Assembly (NCBI GenBank): GCA_963810755.1
Contig: CAWEOP010000006.1
Span: forward strand, 434,001-498,000
DNA from: FEN-1219 sp963810755
Lineage (GTDB): Bacteria; Pseudomonadota; Gammaproteobacteria; Steroidobacterales; Rariloculaceae
Direction of reading: 5' to 3'
Length of the DNA: 64,000 bases
Shown: positions 49,612 to 57,228 of the stretch, piece after piece
Numbering within the stretch: position 1 is the first letter of the stretch
Layout: each line of letters starts with the position of its first letter
Notes under the pieces: model-generated
Database searches by the model: none
The model's input: only the letters and a program-made list of their open reading frames with translations
Told to the model about the DNA's origin: nothing
Position numbers and translations under genes: made by a program

Positions 49612-50691
49612 TCACTCTCCGTTCCTCGCGGCGCTCGTGCCCGCGCTCGCGAGGCTCGAGTAAACGGCCTCGACGAACATGCTCGGCGTCACCGCACGCG
49701 ACGGATACTCGAGGTCGTAGTCGAGCGTCGGTCGCGCGGCCTGCACCTGCGCGAGCGTCTGGCCCTTCGCGATCAGATCGCGGATCCGATCGGCGACGAT
49801 CACCACCATGTCGCGGTACTCGACGACGTCGATCTCCTCGCACAGACGACCGTGGCCCGGGATCACCTTCGTGCCGCCTTCTTGGAACGCTTCGGGCACC
49901 GTCATCGCGAGAATCGCGTTCAGCGCGTCGATCAAACCCTGCACGCTGCCCCCGCGTGCGCGGTCGATGTTCGGAAAACGATCCGGCGTGAACACGTCGC
50001 CCGTGCTGATCACGTCGGAATTGCGGAACAGCACGACGCTGTCGCCGTCCGAGTGTGCGCTCGGCATGTGGTAGACGATGATCGGCTCGCCGTTGAACGA
50101 GAAGTCCTTCGTCGGCTGGTAGTACTCGCTCGTCGGCAGCACCGAGCGCGGCACGGCCGCGCTGCCGGTCGCCTGCGTGAGGCGGTTCAGCACGTTCTCG
50201 TGCGCGAGGATCGTCATGCCCTGCGCGGAGCCGAGCAGCACCGGATTCGCGGCCGCGCTCTGCCGCGACGCGCCGCCCGGCGCCTGCCCGAACGAGGCGA
50301 TCGCTTCGTTGCCCGCGATGTGCTCGCGCGCGTCGCTCGTGCTCACGACGTAGCGGATCGGATCGGCGCTGAGCTTCGCGATCTCGGCGAACGCCTGCGA
50401 CGCGAGCTCGAGCGGCGGCGCGTCGACGAGCAGGACACCGTGCTTGCCGGTCTGCACCGTGACGTTCGCGCCGCCGGCGGACAGCCCGGCGGAAAGCATG
50501 TAGACGTTCGGGCGCACTTGCAGCACGCGCACGCTCGGCACGGCCCCCGCGTCCGGTGCGGCGGTCGCAGTCGATCGCGCCGGACGCTGCGCGGCGGCGC
50601 CCGCGGCGAGGAATACGCAGACGGCGGCGCAGGCGACCGCGACGCAGCGCGCCGCAACGCGCGCGCAACCTAGCTCGGCGATCGGGCTCAT
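49612..50691 (-). CDS. secreted MBL-fold protein with degenerate zinc site
   Basis: This 359-residue metallo-beta-lactamase-fold protein has a signal region (to about residue 35) and PNVYMLSAGLSAGGANVTVQTGKHGVLLVDAPP as the fold's first strands. The canonical HxHxDH is read as S119-D-A-R-E-H124 (STSDAREHIAGN), so two His and the Asp are lost, while the later ligands survive: AHSDGDSVVLF, STGDVFT and VIPGHGRL. A hydrolase with one altered zinc site, or a non-catalytic binding protein, is possible. It lies between two copies of the GHWEG-type family, with gaps of 10 and 4 bases. It is not a credible antibiotic-resistance gene. Confidence 0.75.
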   Translation of the reverse strand: MSPIAELGCARVAARCVAVACAAVCVFLAAGAAAQRPARSTATAAPDAGAVPSVRVLQVRPNVYMLSAGLSAGGANVTVQTGKHGVLLVDAPPLELASQAFAEIAKLSADPIRYVVSTSDAREHIAGNEAIASFGQAPGGASRQSAAANPVLLGSAQGMTILAHENVLNRLTQATGSAAVPRSVLPTSEYYQPTKDFSFNGEPIIVYHMPSAHSDGDSVVLFRNSDVISTGDVFTPDRFPNIDRARGGSVQGLIDALNAILAMTVPEAFQEGGTKVIPGHGRLCEEIDVVEYRDMVVIVADRIRDLIAKGQTLAQVQAARPTLDYDLEYPSRAVTPSMFVEAVYSSLASAGTSAARNGE

Positions 50692-50701
50692 GGTCGCGGC
50701 C

Positions 50702-51772
50702 TCATCGGCTCGGGGTTGGGCTCGGCCTCGGGGGCGCGCTCTCGAGCGGACCCGCGGGCGGCGCGGCGCGCGCCGGGCCGCCGAGCGGCACGCCGGGAAG
50801 CCGGCCGCCGAGCAGCGTCGTGCCGGGCTCGCGCTGGCAGTCGAAGAGATTCGAGCAGATGCAGTAGATCTCGCACTGGGCGGGCGGCGGCTTCGCCGGC
50901 GGTCCCATCGTCAGGCGATACTCGGGATACAAGGTCTGCGCGCCGCCGCGCGCCGCCTCGAGCGGCAGGCCATAGGTCTCCGCGAACTCGTGCAGCCACG
51001 GATTGGTGCCGGGCAGGTGATGCGGCACTAGCTGCGCGGGATCCGGAATCTCGGTCACGTATTCGCACGCCGTCTGCCCCATCCTCTGGCCCGGATCGAG
51101 CACCCAGCTCTGGCTTCGGACCAACGGCTCCGTCAGCAACGCGGGATCGTCGATCACCGTCACGACCGTGAGGAACTCGCCGTGCTTCATCCAATGCTCG
51201 GTGAACGTGCGGTTCGCCGTCGCCGGCAGGCCATTGCGCCGCAAGTAGCTCGCCTTCAGGTGCGTGGTCGTGATCGAGAGCATGTTGCCCTCCCACGCGC
51301 CCGTCGAGAATCCTTGCCACGTGTGCGCCGCTTCCGGCGGCGGGTGCGCGCGGCCGTCGAGCCAAATCGTCCTCTCCATGCTCTGGAAGCCGATCCGCGT
51401 ATGAAACGCGAGAAGCCGCTGCGTCGCGGGATCGATCTCGGAGTTGATCCTGAGGGTCGCCAACCCGCGCATCGAGTAGTCGCCGCCGTGCTGGCGGCAC
51501 TGGTATTCCGTGACGACCGAGATCCGGTCCGCGTCGTAGCTGTCGCCGCGCAGCCGCGCCGCTTCGTTCACGGGGATGCCGGTGTAATCACCGAGCTCGG
51601 GGCCCGGCAGCCGCTCGGGACCGTCCTCGTGATAGAGCGGCATCCAGGCGCCCGCGAAGTCGACGTTCTGGGCCGCGGCACCCACGGTCACGCCCGCGGC
51701 CGTGAACGCCATTGTCCAGGTCGCGGCTCCGATCGCGCGCGCGCGCTGCCAGTCCCGCATGACGCCCCGCAT
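50702..51772 (-). CDS. secreted protein with GHWEG-related domain (first gene of operon)
   Basis: The 356-residue protein has a signal peptide (about residues 13-35, ending GAAAQ), then NVDFAGAWMPLYHEDGPERL, TEYQCRQHGGDYSMRG, FQSMERTIWLDGRAHPP, GFSTGAWEGNMLSITTTHL and FLTVVTVIDDPALLTEPLV. This is the same family as the 48,792 product and the C-terminal halves of the DUF6152 proteins. A Cys-rich stretch (QCEIYCICSNLFDCQ) and a Pro-rich tail are specific to this copy. Start: GTG/ATG region at 51772 chosen for the complete signal peptide. The MBL-like gene follows after 10 bases. Confidence 0.65.
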   Translation of the reverse strand: MRGVMRDWQRARAIGAATWTMAFTAAGVTVGAAAQNVDFAGAWMPLYHEDGPERLPGPELGDYTGIPVNEAARLRGDSYDADRISVVTEYQCRQHGGDYSMRGLATLRINSEIDPATQRLLAFHTRIGFQSMERTIWLDGRAHPPPEAAHTWQGFSTGAWEGNMLSITTTHLKASYLRRNGLPATANRTFTEHWMKHGEFLTVVTVIDDPALLTEPLVRSQSWVLDPGQRMGQTACEYVTEIPDPAQLVPHHLPGTNPWLHEFAETYGLPLEAARGGAQTLYPEYRLTMGPPAKPPPAQCEIYCICSNLFDCQREPGTTLLGGRLPGVPLGGPARAAPPAGPLESAPPRPSPTPSR

Positions 51773-52122
51773 GGCGATGATTCCTTCGAAGTCGAGTCAG
51801 TCGAGCTAGTTAGTACGAATCGCGCGCCAGCCCGGCGACATCGAGCGCGCGCGGCGCCGAATCGGGGCGCTCGCCTCGCAACGGACCCGCGCGGACGGTG
51901 AGCGGCGTGCTGCGCGGCGCCGCCGTACCGTGGCTGAAACCCGCGCCGCGCAAGGGTTTCACGGCTGGGAGAACTTTTGGAGCTTTCTTGGGGGAAGAAA
52001 GGACGAAACGCGCAGGACCTCGCTGCCGCGATTCGAAGAATGACGCCCCAGCGCCGGCCGCATTGGGCGGCGACGGCATCAACCACTGACTGCTGAATCA
52101 ACCCTTGGGAGGGATTTACGCC
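51773..52122. other. divergent promoter region
   Basis: These 350 bases separate the secreted operon from the diiron gene. The stretch at about 51,950-52,010 is purine-rich and less GC-rich than its surroundings. No open frame here has a credible ribosome site, and no clear -35/-10 pair stands out. Confidence 0.3.
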
Positions 52123-53118
52123 ATGCAAACCGCAACCTTGTCCAACGACGTTTCCGTTCTGCCAGGCTACGAGCTTGCGCCCGCGGCGAACGATGCTTCG
52201 ACGACTCCGCGCTACGCGCGCACCATCAAGGTGTCCAAGCACGTGCGCTGGGATATCGACGCCGACGTGATCCGCGGCCGCGACTTCGACGACACGCGGA
52301 CGTTCCTGCCGAACGGCTTGTCCAAGGTCGACGACCTCGAGATCCTGAGCGCGACCGAACGCCGGCTGCTGAGCCAGGTTCAAGGCCGCACCTACGCGTA
52401 CATGTTCGGCCTCGTGGAGCGCTTCATCGGCGCGAAGGTGCTCGAGCTATCGGGGAACCATTGGCTCGGGGATCAAGTGGCGCTCGAGGCGCTAGTTCGA
52501 TTCTCCGACGAGGAGCTCAAGCACCAGGAGCTGTTCCGCCGTCTCGACGTCATGCTCGCCGCCCGCATGCCGGCGGGCTACCGCAAGACCGCGGAGCCGA
52601 ACGCGATTGCCGAGTTCGTGCTCGGCAAGAGGACGTGGGCCGTGCTCGCGCTCACGGCGCACATCGAGCTCTTCTCGCAGTCGCACTACGTGCAGAGCAT
52701 CGCGCCGCAAGAGTATCTGTGCCCCCTGTGGAAGGACGTGTTCATGTACCACTGGCGCGAGGAAAGCCAGCACGCGGTGCTCGACGAGCTCGAGTGGCGT
52801 GCGGAGAACGCGCGGATCTCGGCGGCCGAACGCGACGCGGCGGTGGACGACCTCATCGCGCTCGTGGCGGGCGTCGACGGCGTGCTGCAGGCGCAGTCGG
52901 CGGCCGACGCGGAGTACTTCGCGGCGATCAACGCACGCCGCTTCACGGCGACGGAGCGGGAGCGCATCGCGGCCGGGCTGCTGCGCGCGTACCGGTGGCA
53001 GTACATCGTCTCGGGAGCGCAGCACCCGCGGTTCACCGAGCTGCTCCAAGAGATGACGACGCCGGCGCAGCTGCAGCGCATCGGCGCGGCGCTCGCGCCG
53101 ATCGTGCAAGGGGCCTAG
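52123..53118 (+). CDS. AurF-like ferritin-fold diiron protein
   Basis: A 331-residue, all-helical protein. GGGAGGG eight bases before the ATG at 52123 sets the start. The metal ligands of AurF-type N-oxygenases can be matched: RFIGAKVLELSG (first Glu), DEELKHQELF (Glu-x-x-His), HIELFSQSHY (third Glu), and H-W-R-E-E-S-Q-H, which reproduces the H-x3-E-x2-H of AurF. The extra His ligand separates this group from ordinary ferritins and hydroxylases. AurF oxidises an arylamine to a nitro group, and the substrate here is unknown. It is a single gene ending in a clear terminator, next to the flavocytochrome operon. Confidence 0.68.
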   Translation: MQTATLSNDVSVLPGYELAPAANDASTTPRYARTIKVSKHVRWDIDADVIRGRDFDDTRTFLPNGLSKVDDLEILSATERRLLSQVQGRTYAYMFGLVERFIGAKVLELSGNHWLGDQVALEALVRFSDEELKHQELFRRLDVMLAARMPAGYRKTAEPNAIAEFVLGKRTWAVLALTAHIELFSQSHYVQSIAPQEYLCPLWKDVFMYHWREESQHAVLDELEWRAENARISAAERDAAVDDLIALVAGVDGVLQAQSAADAEYFAAINARRFTATERERIAAGLLRAYRWQYIVSGAQHPRFTELLQEMTTPAQLQRIGAALAPIVQGA

Positions 53119-53125
53119 CGACTGA

Positions 53126-53158
53126 GCCCGCCGGCGCGCGTGCGCCGGCGGGCGCTTT
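53126..53158 (+). terminator. rho-independent terminator after the diiron gene
   Basis: GCCCGCCGGCG (53126-53136), loop CGCGTG, CGCCGGCGGGC (53143-53153): a perfect 11-bp stem followed by GCTTTGT. It is eight bases after the diiron stop and also faces the convergent cytochrome gene. Confidence 0.75.
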
Positions 53159-53183
53159 GTGAGCGCGGACGCAACCGGCTTTT

Positions 53184-53627
53184 TTACCGGCGGCGTGCCG
53201 CCGCGGCCGCGCGCTTGGCCGAGTCCGCGATGTACGCCGCGATGTCCGCGAGATCCTCGTCGGTCACCTCGGTCTTGCGGAACGGCGGCATCGACCAGGT
53301 ACCGCGCCGCACGAACGTCTTGATCGCGTCCGCGTTGAGGTCCGTGCGCTGCTCGATCAACGCGGGCAGCTCGCCCTTGTACTTGATCCGCAGCGCGTCC
53401 GTGCCGGGCAACATCGCTCGGCCGTCGTCGCCGGGGCCGGCGGCATGGCACGGTGCGCACGTGTGCTCGAACTTCGCCTTGCCGCGCTCGACCGCGGTCG
53501 TTTGCGCGTGCACGGCGGTCAAGGCGCCGAGCATCGCGCTCGCGAGCAAGCAGCGGAGCACGGTCCGCTGAAACGCGCACGATGCCGCGTCTGCGCCGTG
53601 CGATTCCCATGGTCTCGTCAAACTCAT
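53184..53627 (-). CDS. cytochrome c subunit of a flavocytochrome (PchC-like)
   Basis: A 147-residue monohaem cytochrome c with a signal region ending VHAQ (about residue 42) and one haem site, FEHTCAPCHAAGPG. Met ligand candidates lie in GTWSMPPFRK near residue 113, the usual place in class I cytochromes. The C-terminal helix DEDLADIAAYIADSAKRAAAAARRR is very basic. Its start overlaps the flavoprotein stop (ATGA), which strongly suggests one complex: electrons pass from the flavin subunit to this haem, then to other carriers. PchC of p-cresol methylhydroxylase and the small subunit of eugenol hydroxylase are the model. Confidence 0.87.
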   Translation of the reverse strand: MSLTRPWESHGADAASCAFQRTVLRCLLASAMLGALTAVHAQTTAVERGKAKFEHTCAPCHAAGPGDDGRAMLPGTDALRIKYKGELPALIEQRTDLNADAIKTFVRRGTWSMPPFRKTEVTDEDLADIAAYIADSAKRAAAAARRR

Positions 53628-55282
53628 GATCGCAACGCCCCTCGGAGCGCCCGATGCGCCGCTGGCCACACGCCCGCGCGGCCCGGCGAGAGAATGCCGT
53701 TCGGATCGGCCGCGTCCTTGAGCTGTTCCATGAAGCGGCGCAGCACGTAGCCGTTGAACGAGTATTGGTCCGCGACGTCGTCCTGCAGCATCGGCGGGGC
53801 GCGGTAGTCGCCGTAGCCGAGCTTCGCGTTCTCGGCGAGCGTCCTGCGCAGCAGCTCCGCCGCCTTCTTCTTGCCCGCGGGGCTCGTGTCGCCGCCGCCG
53901 AGACCGAAGCCGTTGCCCATCAGGAACCCGAATTGGTACCACTGCACGGGCGTCGCGATCGCGTTCGGGAACAGCGTCGGCACCTCGAGGCGCCGCGCGA
54001 TGTCGGCGAAGTCCTTCTGCGCCTTGAGCACGGCTTCGCCGCTGCGCGCGACGAGCGAGAACAGCCCGATGTGCGTTTCGTTCCACGCGTTCGGATTCTG
54101 CTCGGTGCGGCCCGTCTGATACCAGACGCCGAGGCCCGGCACGCCTTGCGTGATGTTGCGCCGCATGTTGGTCGGGTACGGCCCGGTCGTCTCGTCGATC
54201 TGCTCCGGCGTCAACGGCACCTTGAGCGACTCGCCGGCCGTGAAGCGCGCGCCCGGAACCGCGCGAGCCACGAGCTCCTGCGCGTATTCCCAGTTCGCGA
54301 GCGTCGTCTTCTCGGAGCCGTAGAACTGCAGCTCCACTTGCCACGAGTGAAGGTTCGCGGCCGCCGCCTGGGCGTCCATCTTCGCCTCGTCGAACGCGAA
54401 CGCCGCGTCGCGGAACTCGGTGCTCTGCATCAGCGCGCGCAGCGGGCTGCCGTACCACGGCTCGCCGGTCATCGAGAGATCGCTCAAGTAGTTCACCGTG
54501 TCGACGAGCGGGATGAGGTCCGCGCGTTTCGGCACGGTGATCAGGCCGTTGCGCCAGTGCTCGGGCTGGGGCATCAGCCTGAAGCCCATCTTCGTGACGA
54601 TGCCGAAGTTGCCCTGGCCGAACAGCCCCGCGGGATCGGGGCCGAAGCCGTGCTTGTACTCGTGCCAGCTGCGCGACGCGGGCAGCGCGCCCATGCCCGT
54701 GCGCAAGACCTCGCCGTTCGCGAGCACGACCTCCATGCCGCAATGCGCGCCGAAGTGATCGCGGTAGAAGCCCATCGTGTAACCGATGCCGTGATCGAGC
54801 GCGTTGCCGATCGGCGAGCCCCAGCCCGGATCCGGCGTGTCGATCCACACCTTGAGATTACGATCTTGAATGTAGCGGTAGAGGTCGATGTACGACACGC
54901 CGGGCTCGACGAGCGCGAAGTTGCGCTTCGCGTCCACCTCGAGCACGCGGTTCATGCGCTTCAAGTCCACGGTCACGCTGCCGCGCACGTTCGGCGACGG
55001 CCCGCCGTAGGCGAAGTTCTTGCCGGTCGAGATCGCGTAAAGCGGAATCTTGTACTTGTTGGCGGTGCGGACGATCGCCTGCACCTGCTCGGTCGAGTCC
55101 GGCCCGACGGCTGCCGACGGAATCAGCTCGTTCGGCTGATCCTTGATGTAGGAAAAGTGATCGCGGTACGGATGGATGTCTTCGTCGCTCGTGAAGACCC
55201 ATTCCTTGCCGACCGCGGCTTCGAATTCTTTGATGGCAGCCGCGAAATTCTCCGCACTGACTCCGGGTGGCAGTATCGCCAT
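53624..55282 (-). CDS. VAO-family flavoprotein subunit (p-cresol methylhydroxylase-like)
   Basis: The 552-residue sequence belongs to the vanillyl-alcohol oxidase group of FAD enzymes: QVQAIVRTANKYKIPLYAISTGKNFAYGGPSPNVRG (in parts, residues 75-110) and LKRMNRVLEVD make the FAD domain; DHFGAHCGMEVVLANGEVLRTG, SWHEYKHGFGPDPAGLFGQGNFGIVT and YPTNMRRNITQGVPGLG follow. Related enzymes remove hydride from the benzylic carbon of 4-alkylphenols; in PchF the flavin is covalently bound to Tyr. A cytochrome gene overlapping the stop supports the dehydrogenase type over the oxygen-using oxidase type. No signal peptide, so it may be carried out with the subunits or remain cytoplasmic. Confidence 0.87.
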   Translation of the reverse strand: MAILPPGVSAENFAAAIKEFEAAVGKEWVFTSDEDIHPYRDHFSYIKDQPNELIPSAAVGPDSTEQVQAIVRTANKYKIPLYAISTGKNFAYGGPSPNVRGSVTVDLKRMNRVLEVDAKRNFALVEPGVSYIDLYRYIQDRNLKVWIDTPDPGWGSPIGNALDHGIGYTMGFYRDHFGAHCGMEVVLANGEVLRTGMGALPASRSWHEYKHGFGPDPAGLFGQGNFGIVTKMGFRLMPQPEHWRNGLITVPKRADLIPLVDTVNYLSDLSMTGEPWYGSPLRALMQSTEFRDAAFAFDEAKMDAQAAAANLHSWQVELQFYGSEKTTLANWEYAQELVARAVPGARFTAGESLKVPLTPEQIDETTGPYPTNMRRNITQGVPGLGVWYQTGRTEQNPNAWNETHIGLFSLVARSGEAVLKAQKDFADIARRLEVPTLFPNAIATPVQWYQFGFLMGNGFGLGGGDTSPAGKKKAAELLRRTLAENAKLGYGDYRAPPMLQDDVADQYSFNGYVLRRFMEQLKDAADPNGILSPGRAGVWPAAHRALRGALRS

Positions 55283-55318
55283 TCTCGATCCCCTCGTTGA
55301 ATCCCGTTGTTATTCCGA

Positions 55319-55933
55319 TCAGACCGTCGCACCGACGGCCGCGCGCGGCGCGATGACCCATGAGAAGAGCGGCTCGCCGCGGGCGGCGTCGCTAGGAGCC
55401 GCCGCGGAGCTGCAGACGAGCCGCGTCGCCGCCATCGTCGAGGCAGAGCAACGAGCCATCGCACGGCTGAGTGTGAGCGGCCACGCGTGCCCCTCGGCCT
55501 GCGTTCCGTCCATCGCGGCGGCGACGAGCTCCGCAGGGCCCGCGAGCGTGTGCACTACGGCGCCCGCCCGCGCGACGACGTGCTCGCCGCGATAGAGCAC
55601 GCGCATGCCGCGGTCCGCGGCGAACGTCTCGAGCACGAACAGCGCGCCGCGCGTCGTGACGCCGGCGAGCGCCATCGGCGCAGCTTGCCAGCGCAGATCG
55701 AGGTCGTGATACCAGAGGCTCGTCAGGTCGCCGTCCGTCGCCGCGAGAGCGACGCCGTGCGCGGCGGCCTCCGTCGCGGCCGCGACGGATTCGGGGAAGC
55801 GGCGATCGAGCACGAACAGCTCGAGGCGTAAGCGCGGCGCCTCCAAGCCGGACGCCCGCGCCGCGAGCGGCGCGACGCACAAAGCACTAGAGACGGCGAT
55901 GCCGGATTGCAGGAATTGTCTTCGACTGGTCAC
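55319..55933 (-). CDS. twin-arginine-exported protein of the flavocytochrome operon
   Basis: The 204-residue product starts at GTG 55933 behind GAGGGGGAAAC. MTSRRQFLQSGIAVSSALCVAPLAARA is a twin-arginine signal with the S-R-R-Q-F-L box. The remaining domain (LRLELFVLDRRFPESVAAATEAAAHG, SLWYHDLDLRWQAAPMALAGVTTRGALFVLETFAADRG in parts) has no Cys pairs or metal motifs I can name. It lies 36 bases before the flavoprotein. As PchF-type subunits lack their own signal, a Tat-exported partner that folds in the cytoplasm could help carry the cofactor-loaded enzyme, which is inference. Confidence 0.7.
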   Translation of the reverse strand: MTSRRQFLQSGIAVSSALCVAPLAARASGLEAPRLRLELFVLDRRFPESVAAATEAAAHGVALAATDGDLTSLWYHDLDLRWQAAPMALAGVTTRGALFVLETFAADRGMRVLYRGEHVVARAGAVVHTLAGPAELVAAAMDGTQAEGHAWPLTLSRAMARCSASTMAATRLVCSSAAAPSDAARGEPLFSWVIAPRAAVGATV

Positions 55934-56266
55934 GTTTCCCCCTCGACATAGTCGCGAATTAGTGACTCCACAGTCATTTTCGGCATGCTCGTCGCGCCGC
56001 GCGCGAGTGTCAAGACGGTGCGCGACGCGACCCGCTAGCGCAAAAGAGTTTCGCTAAACGTTGCGCGAATTCGCCATGACTTGACGATGAGCCGCAACCC
56101 GCACGTAGCGCCGACTCTCGGCACTTGCATGAATATCAGACAGTTACGCTGCGCGCCGCCTTGGCACGCTCTCTGCAAATAGTCCGCCTTCGTAAGCGTT
56201 TGAAATACCCGCCGAGTCGAAGCCGCTGCGCCGAGCACGGCTCGGCGCGATCTTGGGAGGATCGGA
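55934..56266. other. divergent upstream region
   Basis: These 333 bases separate the flavocytochrome operon from the small membrane-protein gene. Apart from the sigma-54-type site at 56162-56177, I see no gene, terminator or repeat in it. Confidence 0.35.
56162..56177 (+). promoter_or_regulatory. possible sigma-54 promoter
   Basis: TGGCAC-GCTCT-CTGCA has the GG and GC dinucleotides (56163-56164 and 56175-56176) exactly ten bases apart, as sigma-54 requires, and differs from TGGCAC-N5-TTGCA at one position. Transcription would start near 56,188, about 80 bases before the small membrane-protein ATG at 56267. Confidence 0.45.
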
Positions 56267-56599
56267 ATGAGCGTTGAACTCGTCAGGACCCAATCCGAAC
56301 GCAGCGTCGTGCTGATCGCATACGTTCTGCATCTCGTGGGAGCCACGGTCGGACTCACCAGCATCGTCGGGCTAATCCTCAACTACATCAGACTCAATCA
56401 ACACGGCGAGCCGCTCGCAAGCCATCACCGTTGGATGATCCGCTCGTTCTGGTGGGCGCTCGTGTGGTTCGTCATCGGGATCATCACGTCGTTCATTCTG
56501 ATCGGCTTCGCGATCTGTTTCCTCGCGTGGGTCTGGTACGTGTATCGGCACGTGCGCGGGTTGATCGCGCTCACGAACGGCGAGTCGATGCCGGGCTGA
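56267..56599 (+). CDS. small membrane protein, DUF4870-like
   Basis: A 110-residue protein with about three hydrophobic segments (VVLIAYVLHLVGATVGLTSIVGLILNYI, FWWALVWFVIGIITSFILIGFAICFLAWVWYVYRHV in parts). The N-terminal helix, short charged loop (RLNQHGEPLASHHRW) and paired C-terminal helices resemble the DUF4870 family of small inner-membrane proteins, function unknown. GGGAGGATCGGA is a strong ribosome site. The closest regulatory feature is the sigma-54-type promoter about 90 bases upstream. Confidence 0.75.
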   Translation: MSVELVRTQSERSVVLIAYVLHLVGATVGLTSIVGLILNYIRLNQHGEPLASHHRWMIRSFWWALVWFVIGIITSFILIGFAICFLAWVWYVYRHVRGLIALTNGESMPG

Positions 56600-56707
56600 C
56601 TTCGCCGCCGAAGCAACGCGCGGAGGCTTCCTGCGTATCGAATGCAACCGATCGCCGCACCAACGCATCTATTCAGCACGGGCGAAGCTCAGCCCGAGAG
56701 AAAACGA

Positions 56708-56735
56708 CCAGGAGAGAACTGCCAGGAGAGAACTG
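56708..56735. repeat. 14-bp tandem duplication
   Basis: CCAGGAGAGAACTG occurs twice in direct succession (56708-56721, 56722-56735), in the non-coding gap between the small membrane-protein and lipoprotein genes. A perfect copy suggests a recent slippage event. Confidence 0.6.
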
Positions 56736-56752
56736 TGTAATCGCGAATAGCT

Positions 56753-56771
56753 GATCGTGCCGCGCACGATC
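56753..56771. promoter_or_regulatory. inverted repeat upstream of the lipoprotein gene
   Basis: GATCGTG (56753-56759), centre CCGCG, CACGATC (56765-56771): a perfect 7-bp inverted repeat 145 bases before the lipoprotein ATG. It may be an operator; no -10/-35 pair is obvious beside it. Confidence 0.3.
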
Positions 56772-56914
56772 CGCGCCGGGGAGGAGCGCGTCAAGAGAAC
56801 GGCCCGTGTCCGCGCACGCGAAGCAGCGGCGCGAGAAATGGGCTCAGAGGGTTTCACACGGTCGATGTCTTCGCCGGCGCGCATCAAGAACGCGACGGCA
56901 AAAGGAGCCGAGCG

Positions 56915-57157
56915 ATGAACCCTCGAAAGAGATTGATGTTGCTCATGGTTGTCTGCGCCACGCCGCTCGCCGCGTGCTCGAGTGGCGGCTCGTCAAGCCT
57001 GACTTTCGCGGGCGCCCCGTACTACATCGGACCGGGGTTATTGAAGATCGACACCGACTACCTCGACCGCTACGCCTGCGCGAACGGTCAGCCGATGAGG
57101 TGCGAGCGCGAGTCGCGGATTCGGGGCTCCACCGCGTATTGCCGTTGCCCTTTGTGA
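56915..57157 (+). CDS. small lipoprotein
   Basis: An 80-residue lipoprotein: MNPRKRLMLLMVVCATPLAACSSGG has a basic start, hydrophobic core and a lipobox (LAAC, Cys21). The mature part is short, with ITD/LLKIDTDYLDRYACANGQPMRCERES and a C-terminal CRCPL, giving four Cys after the lipid Cys that could form two disulfides. AAGGAG supplies the ribosome site. No family recognised; the envelope location is sure. Confidence 0.72.
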   Translation: MNPRKRLMLLMVVCATPLAACSSGGSSSLTFAGAPYYIGPGLLKIDTDYLDRYACANGQPMRCERESRIRGSTAYCRCPL

Positions 57158-57228
57158 GCGCGCTGCCCACGCTAGGCCGCGAAGGTACTCGCGGAGCATA
57201 ATCCCGAAAACCTCGGGGGCCGCTTCGC

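Noticed and set aside
53654..55300. A 548-codon plus-strand frame across the flavoprotein gene
   Set aside because: Antisense shadow of a clear VAO-family gene; composition is Arg/Glu/Val-biased and matches no family.
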